A DNA stretch of 10,220 nt from Pullichristensenella excrementipullorum (GTDB taxonomy: Bacteria > Bacillota > Clostridia > Christensenellales > Aristaeellaceae), in NCBI GenBank assembly GCA_018713365.1, contig DVOU01000009.1, positions 1 to 10,220 on the forward strand. The letters are read 5' to 3'. The notes beneath the pieces were generated by a model. It had not been told where the DNA came from. It searched no databases and worked only from the letters and a program-made list of their open reading frames with translations. Positions 6,913 through 10,220 of this stretch are shown here, one piece after another (position 1 is the stretch's first letter; each line of letters opens with the position of its first letter). A program made the translations under genes and the position numbers.

Positions 6913-6956
6913 CTGCCCGCCCAAGGAAACCAGAATATCGCAAGGGGGTTTTTCGC

Positions 6957-9819
6957 TTGACACGCAGGTTTTTCGTCGCGCTTCTGCTGGGCGTTCTGCT
7001 CCTGTGCGGCGCGTCGGGAAGCGCGCTCGCGCAGGAGCTGGATATTGCCGACGGCCCCATTTTCATCACCGAAACGGGATACCGGCAGGGGGAGTCGGCG
7101 GAGGTGGCCTGCACAGGCCCCTACACCGTCACGGGCACGGGCAGCGGAGCCATTGTGGTCGAGAGCGGAACGCATGATATCACCATCTCGAACCTGCAAA
7201 TCACGGCGTCCGGCACGCCTGCCATCCGGGTTGATGCGGGCGCGGCGCTTCGCCTCACGGTCGCGGGCGAAAACCGCCTCACCGGCGGCAGCGGCTTCGC
7301 CGGCATATGCGTAGCGCCCGCGTATGACGCCGAGTGGCATTACGACGCGGACGCCAGCGGGAAGCTCTACCTTTCCGGCGACGGCACGCTTGGCGCCGTG
7401 GGCGGCGACGGAGACGCCGCGAAGGGCGCCTACGGGGGCGGCGCGGGCATCGGCGGAAACGGCGAGGACCAGCACGGCGGCGACAGCGTCGATTTCGGAC
7501 TGGTCTGCGTCACGGAGAACTTCACCGGCATCCTCGACGCCACCGGCGGTGCGGCTTCTGCCCATGTGAATGGCGAAAACGCCTTCGGCGGCGGGGCCGG
7601 CATCGGTTCCGGCGGCTTCAACATGGGCTATGTCAACAACTATCAGGATGTCAGTCCCTACTACTGGGGCGAGGTCGTGGGCCGCATCGAGCTGCACGGC
7701 GGCACCCTCCGCGCGCGCTCCGCCGGAAACGGCGCGGGGATCGGCGGCGGCGGGCTGGGCGAGGACACGGCGTCCTCACAGATTTCCATTCTCATCTCCG
7801 GCGGCAGCGTCACCGCAAACGGCGGCACGCTGGGCGCGGGCATTGGCGGCGGCGGCAACGGCTCCGTCCGGGAGGTCCGCATAACCGGCGGAACGGTCAT
7901 CGCCAGGGCAAGCGGCGGCGCGGCCGGCATCGGCGGCGGCACCAACACCTCCTACAGCCCCGTTCACTGGGGAGATATGAATGGGCAGGTCAGCCCGGAC
8001 AGAACCGGCAGCATCGCCATTTCGGGCGCGGGCACGTCCGTCAGCGCGCACGGCGGCACCGGGCAGGGCTTCTCCGGAAGCTACGGCGGCGCGGGCATCG
8101 GTTCGGGATATCCCACCGGCAACAACGAGCGGAGCGTCGCCTTCCGCATTTCCATTACAAACGGCGCGTCGGTGCGCGCCTATGGCGGCTACCACGCGCA
8201 GGCCATCGGCTATGGCTTCCGGCCGACGGATTTTACCGGCTACGGCATTGCGCTGGAGCTGGACGACAGCATCTTCCTGTGGGCGCAGAACGCGGACTGC
8301 TACCAGCCCGCGCTGGTGGCGGCCACGAAATACGATGCCGCCCCCATCACCTATGCCAGCACCAGCCGTTATCTGACGGCCTATACGCACGCGGACAAAA
8401 ACGCCACAGCTCCCGCCGCCTCCCGGGCGCCCGGCTATCTGGGCAGCCCGTCCGCCGCGCCCGACGAGACGCTGGACTGGGCCTTCGACGCCGCGGCGGG
8501 CACCGTGAGCGTCGGCCCCCGTGACGGTGATCGACCGGGTCTCCGGCCTCCGCGGCAACTGGGCCACCCTGTGCGGGCTGGAACCGGTGACCCTCTCCCT
8601 CGCGGATATCATCATCTATGTGGGCGGCGCGGGGTATGAGAGCGTCGTTACGGATGCGGGCGGCGGCGTGGTCAGCACGGTCAGCGACGGCCTGCCCGAG
8701 CCCGGCTTCGTCATCGAGCTGCCCCCGGAGATCGACCGGGCGCTCAAGGCGGCCGCCGGCGCGCCGCTGGATCAGCCGCTGGACCTTTCGGGCCGCCTCG
8801 GCTTTGCCTATGCCGACGGCGCGGGCGCGGCGAGGACGTGGTCGCTGGAGCGCTACGACGCGAAGGAAGGAAACACCAGCATGGCCGACGGCCGCTACAT
8901 CTACCGCATCGTGCCGGCGCCGGGCCAGGACCCGATCCGGCTTGAGTTCACCGACGAGGAGGGGAACAGGAGCAACAGCGACGACTTTGAAATCGAGCTG
9001 GAGGACCTCTATCGGCTCTACGACATGACCCTCTACGCGGGCGCGCTGAATCCCGACTTCTTCAAGGCGGTCGTCACCTTTCCCGACGGGAGCACGCGCG
9101 AGATGGAGGTCGGGGTCCGATCGGCAAAGCTGACCATCCGGGGCGTGACGCTTGAGGAACCCACGATGGTTATCCTGACGCAGGCGCCCACGGCGCCCGT
9201 GGACCGCTTCACGGCGCAGGTTGATCCCGATACGCGCTTCTACATCAACGAAAGCCCGCTGGAGGTCGAAAACTGGAACGCGGTACGGCTGCTGGCGGAC
9301 GAGATCGTGCCCGAGGCGCAGGGAACGCTGCATCAGAGCGCGCTCAGGGCGTTTTCCTCCCGGATTACGCAGGAGTACCAGGTGGCGTTTCGCTACCTTG
9401 ACCTGGTGGATACCAGCAACGGCAACGTCTGGGTGACCGCCAGCGAACCCGTGGACATCTACTGGCCCTATCCGGCGGGAACGGACCGGAACACGGAGTT
9501 ATTCATCGTTCACTACCTGGGGCTGGACCGCAATGACGACAGCGCGCTGCCGGAGGGCGACTACACCATGCTCCTGCACGCCGCCGACGAACGGACCCTG
9601 GAAAACACGCCGTATGGCATCCGCATACGGGTGAGCGAATTCTCGCCCTTCGCGCTGTTCTGGAAGGCCGGAAACGGCCCGGCGGCGCCTGACGCGCCCG
9701 CCGCCCCGCCAAAAACCGGCGACGGCAGCCATGCGGGCCTGTGGCTTTCGCTGCTGCTGCTCAGCCTCGGCGGGCTGTGCGCCGCGGGCGTTGCCGCCCG
9801 CCGCCGCGAAACCCGCTGA
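6957..9819 (+). pseudogene. Glycine-rich beta-helix-like surface protein with sortase signal, one frameshift
   Basis: The start is TTG 6957, eight bases after AAGGGGG. It opens a clear signal peptide (MTRRFFVALLLGVLLLCGAS, cleavage near ALAQ, residue 26). Residues about 30-130 resemble the N-terminal strand-rich region of clostridial surface proteins (YTVTGTGSGAIVVESG, ITISNLQITA). Six A-G-I-G sites follow near residues 161, 212, 258, 293, 321 and 377, usually beside GG-T/S-V/L-x-A strands such as ISGGSVTANGG, a pattern that suggests a right-handed beta-helix or similar repeat fold. The C-terminus has PPKTGD, a hydrophobic stretch and RRRETR, the sortase signal for wall anchoring. The first frame drifts after VSVGP and stops near 8639; skipping one C of the five at 8516-8520 joins it to VTVIDRVSGLRGNW and gives 953 residues. 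It has no catalytic motif I recognise; adhesion or glycan binding is a guess. The frameshift may be an assembly error. Confidence 0.82.
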
Positions 9820-10013
9820 GCCCAGGCGGCGGGAACGCCCATGCCGTCCGCGCAGCAGCGACGGTTTTCTCCGCAGCGGCGGGAAGGTGCGCCCGTGCGG
9901 CCAGCCGGTCAGGCCCGCCGCCCCTGACGGCAAGGGGCCGAACCCGGCCTTCAGAAGAAGGCGCTCCTCTCCCTGCGCCGCGGGAGGCCGTCCGGAACGT
10001 CCCCCGTTGCCCG
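9820..10013. other. GC-rich intergenic stretch without a recognisable gene
   Basis: The open frames here are short, lack ribosome binding sites and translate to Arg/Pro/Gly-rich text typical of GC-rich noise. A GTCAGG/CCTGAC inverted repeat lies near 9908-9928 but no T run follows, so I cannot place a plus-strand terminator for the surface-protein gene. Confidence 0.5.
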
Positions 10014-10044
10014 AAAAAACAGGGCTGCCTGAAAAAGGCGGCCC
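10014..10044 (-). terminator. Rho-independent terminator, minus strand
   Basis: GGGCTGCCT (10022-10030) and AGGCGGCCC (10036-10044) form a 9-bp stem with one G-U pair around GAAAA. On the minus strand it is followed by TGTTTTTT (10014-10021). This implies a gene transcribed leftward from beyond 10220 that ends here, convergent with the surface-protein gene. Confidence 0.7.
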
Positions 10045-10220
10045 TCAGCTTGTCGAAAAAGTCCGCCTGCGGCGGCCTTTTCCGCCAGAAGCTTAAGAAA
10101 TGTTTGCGCCCAGGGGCGCAAACTCCCCGCCCGCCCGGCAAAGCCGGGCGATACGAATTCACTTTGGAGGACCTGCGGGTCCTCCAAACCTCCCCAAATG
10201 GGTTATTTGACAGTCTGAGG
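10043..10220. repeat. Cluster of perfect hairpins between imperfect inverted repeats
   Basis: Three exact stem-loops follow one another: GTTTGCGCCC with GGGCGCAAAC (10102-10111, 10114-10123), CGCCCGGC with GCCGGGCG (10132-10139, 10143-10150) and TTTGGAGGACC with GGTCCTCCAAA (10163-10173, 10178-10188). CCTCAGCTTGTCGAAAAA (10043-10060) is about 14 of 18 identical to the reverse complement of the last 18 bases of the window (TTATTTGACAGTCTGAGG). The layout fits a small non-autonomous or REP-like intergenic element. Its right end may lie beyond the window, and no coding sequence is seen. Confidence 0.5.
10056..10075 (-). terminator. Second tandem minus-strand terminator-like hairpin
   Basis: CCGCC (10063-10067) and GGCGG (10071-10075) around TGC are followed on the minus strand by AC and five T (10056-10060). 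The stem is short but GC-rich. A leftward transcript would meet it first, before the longer hairpin at 10022-10044. Confidence 0.5.

Noticed and set aside
6822..6956. 45-residue N-terminal extension of the surface protein starting at ATG 6822
   Set aside because: That ATG lies inside the terminator hairpin and has no ribosome binding site. TTG 6957 has AAGGGGG at good spacing and opens directly into a signal peptide.
6387..7697. 436-residue minus-strand open frame spanning the kinase end and the surface-protein start
   Set aside because: It crosses a terminator, a leader and two unrelated genes and has no coherent domain.
1..10220. CRISPR array, tRNA or rRNA genes, phage or defence genes
   Set aside because: I saw no regularly spaced direct repeats, no tRNA-like cloverleaf and no conserved rRNA stretch. 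The only mobile gene visible is the edge transposase.

Overview
The window looks like a chromosomal segment from a high-GC, low-oxygen Firmicute, most likely a gut Clostridia/Christensenellales-type bacterium. This is inference from four things: the GC-rich coding bias, the AgrC/AgrA-like two-component pair with a LytTR output domain, a sortase-type surface protein, and a secreted FMN/FAD reductase of the kind found in anaerobic gut bacteria. No marker gene fixes the taxonomy.

Layout from left to right. (1) At 1-562, minus strand, lies the N-terminal part of an IS1182-type transposase that runs off the left edge, with an AT-rich leader to about 660. (2) Two tight hairpins follow (669-724), one a clear minus-strand terminator. 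(3) At 749-1790, minus, is the 3' two-thirds of an M3-family oligoendopeptidase; it lacks its N-terminus, promoter and ribosome binding site, and is frameshifted at its 5' edge. (4) At 1858-4377, minus, is an intact 839-residue secreted flavoprotein reductase with two FMN-binding domains and one FAD domain. It has a textbook promoter, ribosome binding site and terminator. (5) After a 394-bp divergent control region, 4772-5501 plus encodes a LytTR response regulator with a +1 frameshift in a C tract. It overlaps by four bases (GTGA) a sensor kinase at 5498-6773, which carries an in-frame amber codon and a +1 frameshift; a terminator follows. (6) At 6957-9819, plus, is a 953-residue (reconstructed) glycine-rich surface protein with a signal peptide and a PPKTGD sortase signal, again broken by one extra C. 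(7) At 9820-10220 there is no credible gene. It holds two minus-strand terminators and three further perfect hairpins lying between short imperfect inverted repeats.

How the genes fit together. The divergent arrangement suggests that the two-component pair once controlled the reductase, though this is inference. The striking feature is that the reductase is the only complete gene with an intact frame. The regulator, kinase, surface protein and peptidase each need at least one correction to read through, and all the sharply located indels are single extra bases, two of them in C runs. The explanations to separate are real decay of an accessory region, slippage-based on/off switching, and indel errors in the assembly. 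The most interesting biochemistry is in the reductase. It keeps the family's FAD fold and C-terminal catalytic signatures, but has Met-Pro where fumarate reductases have the substrate-binding His-Pro, and it carries a large insertion, so its electron acceptor is probably not fumarate.
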